In this document: positions 32,048 through 42,758 of the stretch, piece by piece
How the letters are laid out: each line of letters opens with the position of its first letter
How positions within the stretch are numbered: the stretch's first letter is position 1
Assembly: GCA_958295665.1 (NCBI GenBank)
Contig: OY282560.1
Span: 206,754,420-206,818,419, forward strand
Reading direction: 5' to 3'
Source: Tipula vernalis
Taxonomy: Eukaryota > Arthropoda > Insecta > Diptera > Tipulidae
DNA length: 64,000 bases
Notes under the pieces: generated by a model
Databases searched by the model: none
What the model saw: only the letters and a program-made list of their open reading frames with translations
Told to the model about the DNA's origin: nothing
Program-made: the position numbers and the translations under genes

Positions 32048-33058
32048 GTGCAGCAGTTTTGGAATCTGGAACAAATAAACAACAAGGCTGCATGTTTCAC
32101 AAATGAAGAGCAGATTTGTGAAACTCATTTTCTTGAAAATGTTTCCAGAGCCGACTCAGGTCGGTTTACCGTGGCGTTGCCCTTCCTTCATTCGCCGAAA
32201 CTCTTAGGTAACTCCAGACAAGGTGCGTTAATTCGATTTCTCAATTTAGAAAAACGACTGTCTGGAAATCCCGAATTAAAGTCACAATATAGACAGTTCA
32301 TTGAAGATTATCGAAGTTTAAACCACATGAGACTGGAATCTGAATCAAATATCCCAGACTCTCATTATTTTCTCCCACATCATTGTGTTCTGAAGCCATC
32401 AAGCTCAACTACCAAGTTGCGCGTCGTTTTTGACGCTTCAGCAAAAACCGATTCCAATAAATCATTAAATGAATTACTTATGGTTGGACCAGTCGTTCAG
32501 TCCGATTTGGTTTCCATCTTATTAAGATTTAGGCGCTGGAAAATTGCATTCAGCGCTGACATCAGTAAAATGTATAGACAAATAAATATTTGTGAGAACG
32601 ATTCTCATTATCAATACAACTTCTGGAGAGATAATCCCGAAGATGAACTACAAACTTACCGTTTGACTACGGTCACTTACGGCACCGCGTCAGCTCCATA
32701 TTTAGCCACGCGTTGTTTGTTGCAACTTTGTAACGAAGAAGCAAAGTCGCATCCACTCGCAAGCAAAGTCGTGCAAAGCGATATGTATGTTGATGATCTG
32801 CTAACCGGTAGCAATTCTATCAATGAAGCAATGTATCTTCAAAGAGAAGTAGTCTCGCTTCTTGCTACAGCTGAGGTGAATTTAAAAAAGTGGTGTTCAA
32901 ACTCAGTAGAACTTTTATCACATATTCCAGATGCTGATAAAGAAAGTTTTCATGTTCTTAACAACGAAAATGTTATCAAAACTCTAGGCATGTTTTGGCA
33001 ACCCGAAAAAATTATTTTTGCTACATGGTCAAGGTATTACCAAATCCAAAAAGAATAA
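32048..33058 (+). CDS. pol: BEL-2 reverse transcriptase, N-terminal and catalytic part
   Basis: Picks up in another frame after the trinucleotide run. BEL-type RT motifs: RVVFDASAKT, FSADISKMYRQ and the catalytic YVDDLLTG, all intact, about 260 residues in. The frame is lost at about 33028-33032, where the next ORF takes over in a different frame with no loss of family sequence, so one small indel is enough to explain it. Confidence 0.9.
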   Translation: MQQFWNLEQINNKAACFTNEEQICETHFLENVSRADSGRFTVALPFLHSPKLLGNSRQGALIRFLNLEKRLSGNPELKSQYRQFIEDYRSLNHMRLESESNIPDSHYFLPHHCVLKPSSSTTKLRVVFDASAKTDSNKSLNELLMVGPVVQSDLVSILLRFRRWKIAFSADISKMYRQINICENDSHYQYNFWRDNPEDELQTYRLTTVTYGTASAPYLATRCLLQLCNEEAKSHPLASKVVQSDMYVDDLLTGSNSINEAMYLQREVVSLLATAEVNLKKWCSNSVELLSHIPDADKESFHVLNNENVIKTLGMFWQPEKIIFATWSRYYQIQKE

Positions 33059-35259
33059 CCAAGCGTCTAGTTCTCTCCGAAACGGCTAGTATTTTCGATC
33101 CTCTTGGATTGGCTGGTCCCGTAATTTTAGTTGCAAAAATTTTTATTCAGCAAATCTGGAAATTAAAACAAGATTGGAATGAGTCGTTACCTCAATCAAT
33201 GCATACAAAATGGAGTGACTTTAGAAACCAACTTACATATTTAAATAATTTCCGCGTTAAAAGATTCATTGAAACTTACGAACTCACCACTGATGTACAA
33301 CTTCACGGTTTCGGAGACTCCAGTGAAGTGGCGTTTGGAGCTGCGATATATATACGATGTAACAACCACAATAATATCACAACTACCTTGCTTTGTGCAA
33401 AATCACGTGTTGCTCCGCTGAGTGAAGTTACACTGCCAAGGCTAGAGCTCTCTGCTGCGCTGCTTACTGCTCAATTGATGTCGAAGGTGCGGTCGCAGCT
33501 GAACGTTAAAGTCAATAAAATGTTTTATTGGACCGATTCTTCGATCGTGTGGCATTGGATAAAATCTTCAAGCTCACATTCAAAGGCGTTTGTGGCCAAT
33601 CGAATAGCAGAAATTCATCGGTTATCTAATATCGAGGAATGGAATCACGTTGCCAGTGAAAACAATGCAGCCGATGTTATATCGCGAGGACTGATGCCTG
33701 CACAGCTTATAAATTGCAGTTTATGGTTAAATGGACCTGATTATCTTCGTCAGCCTGTATGCAAATGGCCAAAGTCGCTACCCGATCCATGTCCAGTTTT
33801 ACCAGAACAACTAAAGGTTGTTTGCCTTCTCACAACTGAAAAGGAAGACGTTCTACTAAACCACAAATATATTCAACAATTTAAATCTTTGCAACGAAGT
33901 ATGGCTTATGTTTGTCGATTCGCGAGCAATTGCCGAAAACCAATAGAAGAAAGAAGATTTGGGGAACTTGTAGTTGAAGAGCTTGCCGAAGGCCACAATC
34001 TAATCATAAAGAGCATCCAATATCAACATTTCCAATCAGACTTGATATCTTTGTCAAACCAGCAAAACATTTCAAAGAACAGTCATTTAAAAACATTAAA
34101 TCCGTTCATTGACAAAGATGGTTTATTGCGAGTTGGAGGTCGTCTGAAAAACTCAGAGCTGCCATACACATCAAAGTTTCCACTAATATTGCCGTTAAAT
34201 CATAAGGCTACACTAACAATTTTTAATCATTATCATTACTCCTATTTACATCCAGGTCCACAAGCACTCTTAGCAATGATCAAGGCGAAATATTGGGCAA
34301 TAAGGGGAAGAAAAATTGCAAGAAAGGTTGTTAATCGCTGCATACGATGCTTCCACTCGAGACCATCCAACTTGACACAATTTATGGGAAATCTACCAGA
34401 ACAAAGAGTTTCCCCAGCACCTCCATTTTCTATTGTGGGGATCGATCTATGTGGGCCATTTTATGTGCACTTCAAAGGCCGATTTAAAGCACCAGTCAGA
34501 ACGTACATCGTGGTATTTGTGTGTTTCGTAATAAAGGCTATACACTTAGAATTGGTATCCGACGTGAGTACAAATTCTTTCATTGGCGCATTAAAACGAT
34601 TCATCAAGATTTTCGATCAAGTCAACAAATCGCAAATAAATCGATATTGTGTAGATGAAGGTATCACGTGGAAATTCGCACCGCCTAGGTCACCTCATTT
34701 TGGAGGTTTATACGAAGCAGCTGTCAAAACCACAAAACATCATATTAGGCGGATATTCGGTAATGCCGCACTCACACATGAGGAATTCTTAACCGCCATC
34801 AAACAAATTGAAGCTGTCGTCAATTCGAGACCGCTTACAGCGTTATCAACAAATCCAGATGATCTAAATGCTATTACACCTGGTCATTTTCTGATTGGAC
34901 GACAAATGATGAATCTCCCAGAAATTAACATCAACGAAAATATTCCAACCACCAAGAGATGGCAAATTGTGCAACAATTATTTCAGCATTTCTGGAAACG
35001 TTGGTCTGTCGAATACTTGACAGAGTTACAACAGCGTCGATGTTGGGACACAAAATCAAAAAATTTAGAGATCGGTCAATTGGTTCTCTTAAAAAAAGAT
35101 GATTTACCACCACTTAAATGGAAATTAGGAAGAATAGTCACAACCCATGCTGGCAATGATGGATATGTGCGAGTAGTAACCGTCAAAACAAGCACTGGGG
35201 AATGCAAGCGAGCTGTTGTTAAGGTGTGTCCACTTCCTGAACCACTTTTTGAAACCTAG
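32995..35259 (+). CDS. pol: BEL-2 RT end, RNase H, and deleted integrase
   Basis: Real family sequence begins at about 33030 (RLVLSETASIFDPLGLAGP). RNase H follows with GFGDSSEVAFG and YWTDSS. The integrase has an HHCC segment and GIDLCGPF with the first catalytic Asp. The protein then runs from FIGALKRFI straight to KIFDQVNKSQINRYC. The block that normally contains the second Asp (DNGTNF) is missing without a frame change. The Glu region (PHFGGLYEA) and C-terminal domain are present to TAG 35257-35259. This integrase cannot be catalytic as it stands. Confidence 0.92.
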   Translation: MATRKNYFCYMVKVLPNPKRITKRLVLSETASIFDPLGLAGPVILVAKIFIQQIWKLKQDWNESLPQSMHTKWSDFRNQLTYLNNFRVKRFIETYELTTDVQLHGFGDSSEVAFGAAIYIRCNNHNNITTTLLCAKSRVAPLSEVTLPRLELSAALLTAQLMSKVRSQLNVKVNKMFYWTDSSIVWHWIKSSSSHSKAFVANRIAEIHRLSNIEEWNHVASENNAADVISRGLMPAQLINCSLWLNGPDYLRQPVCKWPKSLPDPCPVLPEQLKVVCLLTTEKEDVLLNHKYIQQFKSLQRSMAYVCRFASNCRKPIEERRFGELVVEELAEGHNLIIKSIQYQHFQSDLISLSNQQNISKNSHLKTLNPFIDKDGLLRVGGRLKNSELPYTSKFPLILPLNHKATLTIFNHYHYSYLHPGPQALLAMIKAKYWAIRGRKIARKVVNRCIRCFHSRPSNLTQFMGNLPEQRVSPAPPFSIVGIDLCGPFYVHFKGRFKAPVRTYIVVFVCFVIKAIHLELVSDVSTNSFIGALKRFIKIFDQVNKSQINRYCVDEGITWKFAPPRSPHFGGLYEAAVKTTKHHIRRIFGNAALTHEEFLTAIKQIEAVVNSRPLTALSTNPDDLNAITPGHFLIGRQMMNLPEININENIPTTKRWQIVQQLFQHFWKRWSVEYLTELQQRRCWDTKSKNLEIGQLVLLKKDDLPPLKWKLGRIVTTHAGNDGYVRVVTVKTSTGECKRAVVKVCPLPEPLFET

Positions 35260-35280
35260 TTGGTTTCAAGGCGGCGAGAA

Positions 35281-35686
35281 TGATGAATAGTCAGCTTCAA
35301 AATTATCAAGTTTTCAATTTAGTTATTAACTTATGTAATTGTTATACTCGGATTAGATGAAAAAATAAACACACCCTATTAATTATCATTACCGGTTAAT
35401 ATAGCATGTATATAATAATTGCTATAATTTCGTAAACCATAAAAAACTATAAAACCTTTTCAAATGTCAATTGTGTAATAAAATAAAATTTTCTTTTTTT
35501 TGCTTTTTTGTTAAAAAATTAATTAATTTTCGCTCTTTGGTCAATGAAGACACACTTTATAAAACAATAAAATTGTACAAAATTAAATTGTTCAAAAATA
35601 AATAAAAATTAATTCAAGTGGCTTTTAATTTTAAAACCTCACGATTAAAGGCTAATTTATCCTTAAAAACGCTTAAGGATTATACA
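35281..35686 (+). repeat. 3' LTR of BEL-2
   Basis: Nearly identical to 29205-29610, followed by CTGGC. The purine-rich GGCGGCGAGAA immediately before it is a good polypurine tract. Confidence 0.94.
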
Positions 35687-35691
35687 CTGGC

Positions 35692-36459
35692 CATTCATGG
35701 CATCTTCTGACAACCATTAAGTTAAATAATAGATATTTTATAAAATCATTTTAGAAGATTGTTGAATACTGCTATCCCGAATGGATTTTCTGCTTCTTTC
35801 TTGTGACTTATTCCACTTTTAAATTGATAAATAATAAATTATTTTTTTTTATATTTATTGTTTATTTATTAATTTTCTTATTGTGAAATTATTATTGAAG
35901 TTTTTTATTAGTATCGATTTCGATTACAAGTAATAATTTAAAAATAAGGAAATTAATAAATAAACAATAAATATATGTAAATAAAATAAAATTTCATTTT
36001 AGTTTATTTATCAAGCTTAGTGCTGTACATTTATTAAATAATAATTCATATAATATGAATTAGATTTCGAAATTTTTGTATAACTTCCTAATCATTTTAT
36101 TTTATATTTATCGCATATTAAAATCTTAAGTTTGGCGATAGTTTTATTTTTGGGCTGAGAGTTACTGCCGTGAAAGTTTTAGCTATAATGAGAGTATTTT
36201 TTGTGGGCTGACATTGGAAATTTTGTAATGATAGAATTTTTTTTGGGCTACGGTTTCGTAAATATGGTCGTTATAGAAGTTTTTTTGGGCCGACACTATA
36301 AATTGCCATTTTAGTGTTACCATTGCATTTCTTTGGGATAGAATTTTGGGCTAACTTCACATACATGAGAAATCTCATCCTATTTCCGAAAGTACGCTAT
36401 GCACCAATTTTCTAATTACAGGCCCAAAATTGCACAATCCCAATGATGCGAATTATATA
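35692..36459. other. Non-coding AT-rich stretch with a strong inverted repeat
   Basis: Arms 35852-35900 and 35927-35973 pair; the outer 29 bp have a single mismatch. No ORF. The left end is the right flank of the BEL-2 insertion site. Confidence 0.65.
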
Positions 36460-36461
36460 TA

Positions 36462-37335
36462 AAGGGTTTTCTAATAAGGACTTGACAACTTTGAACATTC
36501 ACTGTGAACGCACCCTTAAACCAATAACCAAACTGTCAGTGTCAAAACATTCAGTAAAGACAACATTTTCATCATGATAAAGTACACGAATGAACAACGT
36601 TTACAAATAATTAAAATTTACTACAAGTCGGTGCAACCGACTTTACTGCAACTTCAAGAGCGTTAATTCCAAATTTAGTCGTAATTATCGTCCCAGTAGA
36701 TAAGCAATTCATAATCTAGTGACAAAATTTGAGTCTAAATATTTGCTGTCGGATGTTCCCGTGCCAGTGAGACAACGGGTTGGTCGAAGTGCCGAGAATA
36801 TTGCTGCCGTTCAAGCGTCCGTCGCAAACGAACCAAAATTGTCGATTCGCTGCTACAGAGACATGTTGCAACGTTATCTCTTTGGTCAATTGCATAAGCT
36901 AGACATTATTGATATGTGGTTTCAACAAAACGGTGCGACATGCCACACAGCGGGTCTAACAATCGACTTATGGAAATCTAAATTCGATGAACGTGTTATA
37001 TGCAGAAATGGTCTTGTCGATTAGCCACCTAGATCGTGTGATTTAACATCTCTAGACTTTTTTTTATGGGGCTACGTTAAATAGTCTATGCCAACAATCC
37101 GGCGTCGTTAGAGGAGCTCAGAGCCAATATTAACCGAGAGATACCGGCCGTTTCGGTCGAAATGTGTGGCCGAGTAATCGAAAATTGGGTTCAACGAATC
37201 GACACTTGCAAACGTTTCTGTTGTAGACATAGTTTTGATTGTACTTTGACCAAATAATAAAATTTTCGAGATATCTCAAATGGTTTGCGTTTTATTTAAA
37301 AAAAAAGTTGTCAAGTCCTTATTGGAAAACCCTTT
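36462..37335 (+). mobile_element. Mariner-type element, internally deleted (874 bp)
   Basis: The 30-bp terminal inverted repeats AAGGGTTTTCTAATAAGGAC... and its partner (one mismatch) lie between TA dinucleotides at 36460-36461 and 37336-37337. About 400 bp shorter than a full mariner. Confidence 0.9.
36574..37256 (+). pseudogene. Mariner/Tc1-superfamily transposase, central part deleted
   Basis: N-terminal MIKYTNEQRLQIIKIYYKS, then a TAA at about residue 31. A middle piece carries VPVPVRQRVGRSAENIAAV. The sequence leaps from PKLSIR to CYRDMLQRYLF, so the segment with the first catalytic Asp is lost. The second is altered (WFQQNGATCHTA, Asp to Asn). The third is in CDLTSLDFFLWGY after another stop. 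The C-terminus runs to about 37256 through stops. Confidence 0.8.
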
Positions 37336-37662
37336 AGAAAACTTGGGTTTTCTAAAGTGGGATTTCTGGTGTGATGTACACAAGTACTTATCACTTTGAA
37401 TTTATGTCGAGCATAAGACAATTGACTGCCTTTATTACAGTTTCAATTTCAATAATCTGAATCCACATCTATTTACCAAATCGATACACCCATATTCGAT
37501 AAGAGACGTAATATTTCTTTCATTTTGAACTATACATATATCTATTATTAATCATTTATCATCATTTGCAGTTTTAATATTGCAATATTAAGCAACAACA
37601 TCCATTCAATCTGCGTAAAATCTTTTAGAAATTTTCTTAAGTTTCGAAATAAAATGTTATTA

Positions 37663-38860
37663 TGGATGCAGATGAAAACCCTTCATCCATAAAACGAGGT
37701 TTAGCTAACAACTCACATGCCGCTTCTCAGCAGCAGTATATTAATCGAATGTCGGAAGCTAAATTGCAAGCCTACCGAGCGGTCAGCGCAGCCTAACAAT
37801 AACAACGCATTCAAAGAATATGTACCGAACAATTGCAGACTCATCGAGCGTCCAACCTGGCCTCTAAACAGCAGCGTATTGCACTCATGTCTGTCGAGCA
37901 ATAGCAAGTCCACAGAGCGGCGAACGCAGCATCTCAACAGTTACTTCGAGAGCCTCAGAGTGAGAGGCTATTCGTTGGGAAGCAATTAATTTCAATGTGG
38001 ACAACACTCTTCAACACGATTATGGACAATTCGGTGGTAAATCTATGAATTGTCAATCCTGTGGGGAGAAGCATTTTGAGGGTGAGCGTCCATCAGGTGG
38101 CCTATTTATGTTGTGCTACCACAAATTCTTGAGTTTTTGAAAATCTTTTATCAGACCCAAACCATCCTAACTACAAGCACTTCCGAGATAATATCCGATC
38201 GTACAACAGTGCAGTATCGTTTGCTTCGATGGGTGCCAAGATTGTCGACTTATTGGGTAGAGGCCCTTATGTGTTCAAGATTCACGGTCAGACATACCAT
38301 CGCACTTCACACCTACAGCCAGTCAATGCACCAGAACCCCAAATTGCTCAGCTTTATGTAGTCGACATTACCCAAGCTAAGGATGTACGCGAAGAGCACT
38401 CTGCCAATGAGAACAGCAAGCGTGTTATATTGGACCAAATCGATCGATATTTTCAACAACACAATTGTTTAGCTCAAATATATCAACTTATACGAGATGT
38501 CGAAGTACAAGTACCCGCACTTGCGGCTGCGGCAGGGGTTGACCGACGATCCAATCAACGGCGCTACAATACGTCAACATCAAATGAGATTACAATTGTG
38601 TTTGTAAATAAGTACGACGAGACACCCTTCAAACGTGATATTCAGGCATATCCAATCAATCTGGCAGACCCCAACAAGCACTTCGTCAACTTGAGCATTC
38701 TAAGTGCCAACGTGAACCGCGATGGAAACCGAATTTTGAGTGTGAAGCTTACCTTCATTTTAAACCAGCTATGACAGCAATTCGGGATGATTTCAATCCA
38801 ATCATGATTTCCCATAAGCTTACGGCAGCAATGGCTGGTGGACTTATATCTTCAAGATAG
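37663..38860 (+). pseudogene. Helitron replicase N-terminal fragment
   Basis: The start codes for repeats of the type SQQQ..R...EQ.Q.HRA.NAASQQ, seen upstream of Helitron Rep proteins. After frameshifts it gives CQSCGEKHFEGERP, the CxxCG..HF..E motif of Helitrons, then the best-kept part (38229-38774) with GRGPYVFKIHGQTYHRTSHL and QLYVVD, typical of the region just before Rep. No helicase motifs are present and both ends are undefined. Confidence 0.75.
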
Positions 38861-40796
38861 TTAAATATAAATGGTGACAAAATTAGATAATAGTATCAAG
38901 GAGGAGTCCTCGTCTAGATCGTGCATTAGTAATAGGGTATTTAAAGCGCATAGAGAAGGTTTACGTGATTAAGAATGTCGGTAACGAAGTAAAGTCGGTT
39001 AACTCGATGCCAATAAATTAACGATTTTATAAAAGTTACAAATTTTTTTTTTTGGTTTCATACGTAGATACCGATTCGACAGTATCAGGAAAGTTTTACC
39101 ATTCAATGACAATGATTCGGTTCTCAAACCTAAAATAGATTAACTTATTGATTTTGTGGACCAAAAATGTAACTTAATTTAAATAGAAAACGAACTATAT
39201 CAGCAGTTTCTCTAGCCTAATTGCTTCACAACAGTATCAGCTTTCCGCTCTCTTTCACAAATATTCTTTATTACAAAGTTTTTACTAGCGGCAACAGTAA
39301 TTAAAAATCCAATTTTTTTTACCATATCCTGCCAAATATTGACAATTTTAATAAACTCTGTTTCCTTAGAACTTTTAATTAATTTACTATTTAGAAGAAT
39401 ATTTTAATATTTTTACAAACACATTTCAGTTGCAGTTGGTTTAGTAAACATGTCACAAGCATTATTATGATATCCAACATATAAGGAGATAATAGGAATA
39501 ATAATAAAAATAACTTATATTCAATATTGATAAGGGTTCTTATAACATTTCGTTGAAATTCGTTCGACAAACTCTAAGAGTGTTTCTAGGTAAAAAAAAT
39601 ACTTTACAACAGATTTAATTGATGATAAAACTTTTAGAAACAAATTTCAAACTACATGCGTACTTACATACATTATGTATTGGTATGTATAATCAATGTG
39701 ATTGGAGAGGGGTTTAACAGAAAGGTCACTCAAGGAGATCTATAACGAGAATGGCAGGAATGGTAAAGATTTTAATTTTAATTTACTTTCGAAAAAAACA
39801 TGAATATATTTTTACAGTATTTTCTGGATTGTTCTTGTTTTTCTATTTTCTTTATGCTTTTCATTATCTCATTAAAAAAATTTCTTTTTTCCTTTATGTT
39901 TTTAATTAAAATTTCATTTGGCGAGAATGGAAATGAGTAAAACACAAAAAAATAAACCTGGGGGACGTAATAACAATTTAATTTTAGTTCAGTTATAAAT
40001 TTTAGATAAATGGTAAAAAATGAATTATAATCATTAACCAGGAGCTTGGTTATAGCATTTCTTTTCATGATCCTTCAAACGTATTTTAATTAGTGTTTGG
40101 GACTCCGAGTCGGTAAATGAAATCTTTTTCAAGGTTGGAGTACATAATCATATTTCAAGCCAATGTAATATCTAAATGTAAGCATTCAACCACCAAGCAT
40201 GAAAAGTAGAAAAGATAAAAAGCTTAACGACTTGAGATGACGACGTGACTATGGTATTTAAGTGTTTTAATAAGTCCACAACTTTTTTGTATTTATATTC
40301 TATCGCATCCTCACATTTTTTTTTTTTTGTATGTTTTGGTTGTGTCTCTTGTATCTGGTTATACATTATACAACATTATCATTATGAAATACATTTTGTG
40401 TTGATCCTAAATTTAAAAAGTTAATTTTTAATTCAATTTATCGAATTAGAGTGACGAAATGGCAAGTTTTGTTTTGTAATGCTGTTATTTGGAGAAGCAC
40501 AATTAAACTAGGTTTGTTTTTGCTCACGCCAAGTTTCATGGCTTGCGCAAGCCACAATTTGTTGTTTAAACATACGTTTTATTTGCCCAACCCCGAAATT
40601 TGGGTAAAATAAGGAACAACTCTAATGAACTTTCGGACACCAGCCATACATTGTAATTAAACAATCGGCCGGCTTCCACATGATTTCATATTTAACACAA
40701 TTTTAAACATTTTATAGCCTATGTCTCTTATGATATCAGTGGGCCTTAAATGATTCATTATGTTTTCAGTTGGCAATGGCTGTTTGTGGTACGCAT
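38861..40796. other. Non-coding AT-rich stretch
   Basis: A few short ORFs (for example 39778-40068 minus, 96 residues, rich in Lys and Phe) match nothing I know. Bases 40793-40796 are GCAT, the left target duplication of the next element. Confidence 0.5.
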
Positions 40797-41203
40797 TGTG
40801 GTGACCAAAGTGTCCGAACACTTTTTATCACCACAGTAAAACACAATTATGCGATCACAATTATTTGTAATATTTTTTCATCTCTCACACACCTAATCAC
40901 AAAACATTACCGGTTGACAAAATAAATTATTTAAAGCAGTTTGATTCCGATTGTTCAGCTGATAAGTTCGGTAAGACAAAAAAAAAATATAAAATCATTT
41001 TGTCTTTTATTAATAATTAATATACATAAACTTAAATATTCTTGATGTAGTTTAATATTTGTATTTAAATTAAAAGTGCTGTGCCAATAAACCTATGATA
41101 ACCATTTATAAAAATTTGTAATTTATTTGTGCAATAATAAAATTTAAGAACTGTTGTTTAATTTAATAGTGTGTACATTCAAATTAAACCCCGTACAACT
41201 ATA
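40797..41203 (+). repeat. 5' LTR of CsRn1-type element, full length (407 bp)
   Basis: Starts TGTGGTGACC and ends ACAACTATA. The first 38 bp form a hairpin (GTGGTGACCAAAGTGT with its near complement at 40818-40834). Confidence 0.78.
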
Positions 41204-41204
41204 T

Positions 41205-41218
41205 TGGTGACCCCGACG
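41205..41218 (+). promoter_or_regulatory. Primer-binding site, tRNA-Trp
   Basis: TGGTGACCCCGACG matches the complement of the tRNA-Trp 3' end. Confidence 0.78.
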
Positions 41219-41963
41219 AGGAAGTGTTAAAGAGTTTTTTCTCGAATTAAAATTCTCGAAGTTAACAATAAAACCATAGTGGCATTTTTTTTTTACCTTA
41301 TAAAATTCTACAAAGCACAAATCAACGAAATAATCAATTCAACAGTAAAAAATATTAATATAATTAAACGGCCTATAAATATAAAAGGCCAGAGCTAACA
41401 ACAGTGATAAAATTGCAGTTTGCCGTAAGCATTTACGCATATATAGTACAGATTTACGGCATGGCATGGTCGTATCTACATCGGAAATAAAAACAAGACA
41501 AATTTTGTTTGGTGGATATCAATCTTAATCTATCAATCTATCACAACATCAATAAAACCAACATCGTGGTGATAAATTATCAAACACATTTTTGGATAGC
41601 AATCAGTGACCATCACAGTTTACGGAACATCGAGCTTAGCAATCGTTATTACGCTAAGTAACTGGTTCGAAGCAAATACCGAGAAACTTTCATTACTCGT
41701 CATCACATAAAACAGCAGCGTCAGTAATAACGTTTCCAAGGATTTATTTTATTAATTATTTATTATTATTTTTTTTATTTTTTTAAATTCAATTTTTGAT
41801 TTTGTCCATGAATGTAAATCGAAGCTTATCATTCTGCACAACCCCAATTAGTACAGCGTTACGTGTATTCTTTTAATTTAATTCGCAGTGTTAAAATCCG
41901 TTAATTTTAAATTAATTCTCCTACTAATACATAGTTGGAAATGGTTGTGCTTAGTGAAATAAA

Positions 41964-42642
41964 ATGCGTAACGAAGGTGAAGAGATTAAAATTGAACCAA
42001 ATAACGAAAATGTAATTTCGCGCATTAGGATGCCAACATTTTGTCACTCAAGTACGACGACTTGGTTTTCGTTGGTCGAATCCACTTTTGTTGTCAATAA
42101 TATAAAATCTGATGAACTAAAATATCATCATGTATTAACTACATTACCTGAAGACATTTTAATGACAATTACAGACTTAATTAATCGACCACCACAGAAA
42201 GAAAAATATAATAAAATTAAAGAAACCATTTTATCGCGACACACCGAAAGTGAACATAAACGAATTTCGACCTTGTTAGGCGGAGTAAGCTATAGGTGAT
42301 GACAAGCCGTCGCAGTATTTCAGGAAGCTTAAAACAATCGCAGGTACAACACAAGCGATTTCGAGACAGTTTATTAAACAAATTTGGCTTAACGGTTTAC
42401 CAACAAATACAAAGTCAATTGTCATAGGTTCAGCACCAGATGATACAGACATTAATCAGATGTTAGTTATAGCAGACAAAATTCAAGAAGTTTGCTTACC
42501 AACTACAGTATCGGCAATTAAAGTGAATACGGATAAATCCCTCGAAGCTAAAATTAATCAAATCAGCGAACAGATAAATCAACTGTCTACTATTGTTAAT
42601 ATGCCTTCAAGAATGATCAAAACAGATTTCAAAATAGTTTGA
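41964..42642 (+). pseudogene. gag: CsRn1-type Gag, one frameshift
   Basis: ATG at 41964. The first 110 residues carry the group's Gag core: RMPTFCHSSTTTWFSLVEST, then KYHHVLTTLPEDI and RHTESEHKRISTLLGG. At about 42295 the frame shifts and the family sequence continues (DDKPSQYFRKLK, IWLNGLPTN, MLVIADKI). It ends at 42640-42642. No zinc knuckle was found before the protease. Confidence 0.8.
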
Positions 42643-42758
42643 ATCAAAATCTCGATCGAGATCTCGTGATCAACGATGTAGGCTTATAACAGTAAAAGTC
42701 AGGTCACAAGATATCCTATGGGCTATTATCATCATAAATTCGGCCCTAAAGCTAGAAA

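Larger units (their letters stand above)
29205..35686 (+). mobile_element. BEL/Pao LTR retrotransposon (BEL-2), recent but defective
   Basis: LTRs of 406 bp each, three differences seen, flanked by the 5-bp duplication CTGGC (29200-29204 and 35687-35691). Interior: tRNA-Leu primer site, 0.5-kb leader, gag-protease, RT, RNase H, integrase. The coding region is broken by two frame changes and an integrase deletion. Confidence 0.95.

Noticed and set aside
39778..40068. 96-residue Lys/Phe-rich ORF, minus strand
   Set aside because: Low complexity from AT-rich DNA, no motif, no neighbours that support it.
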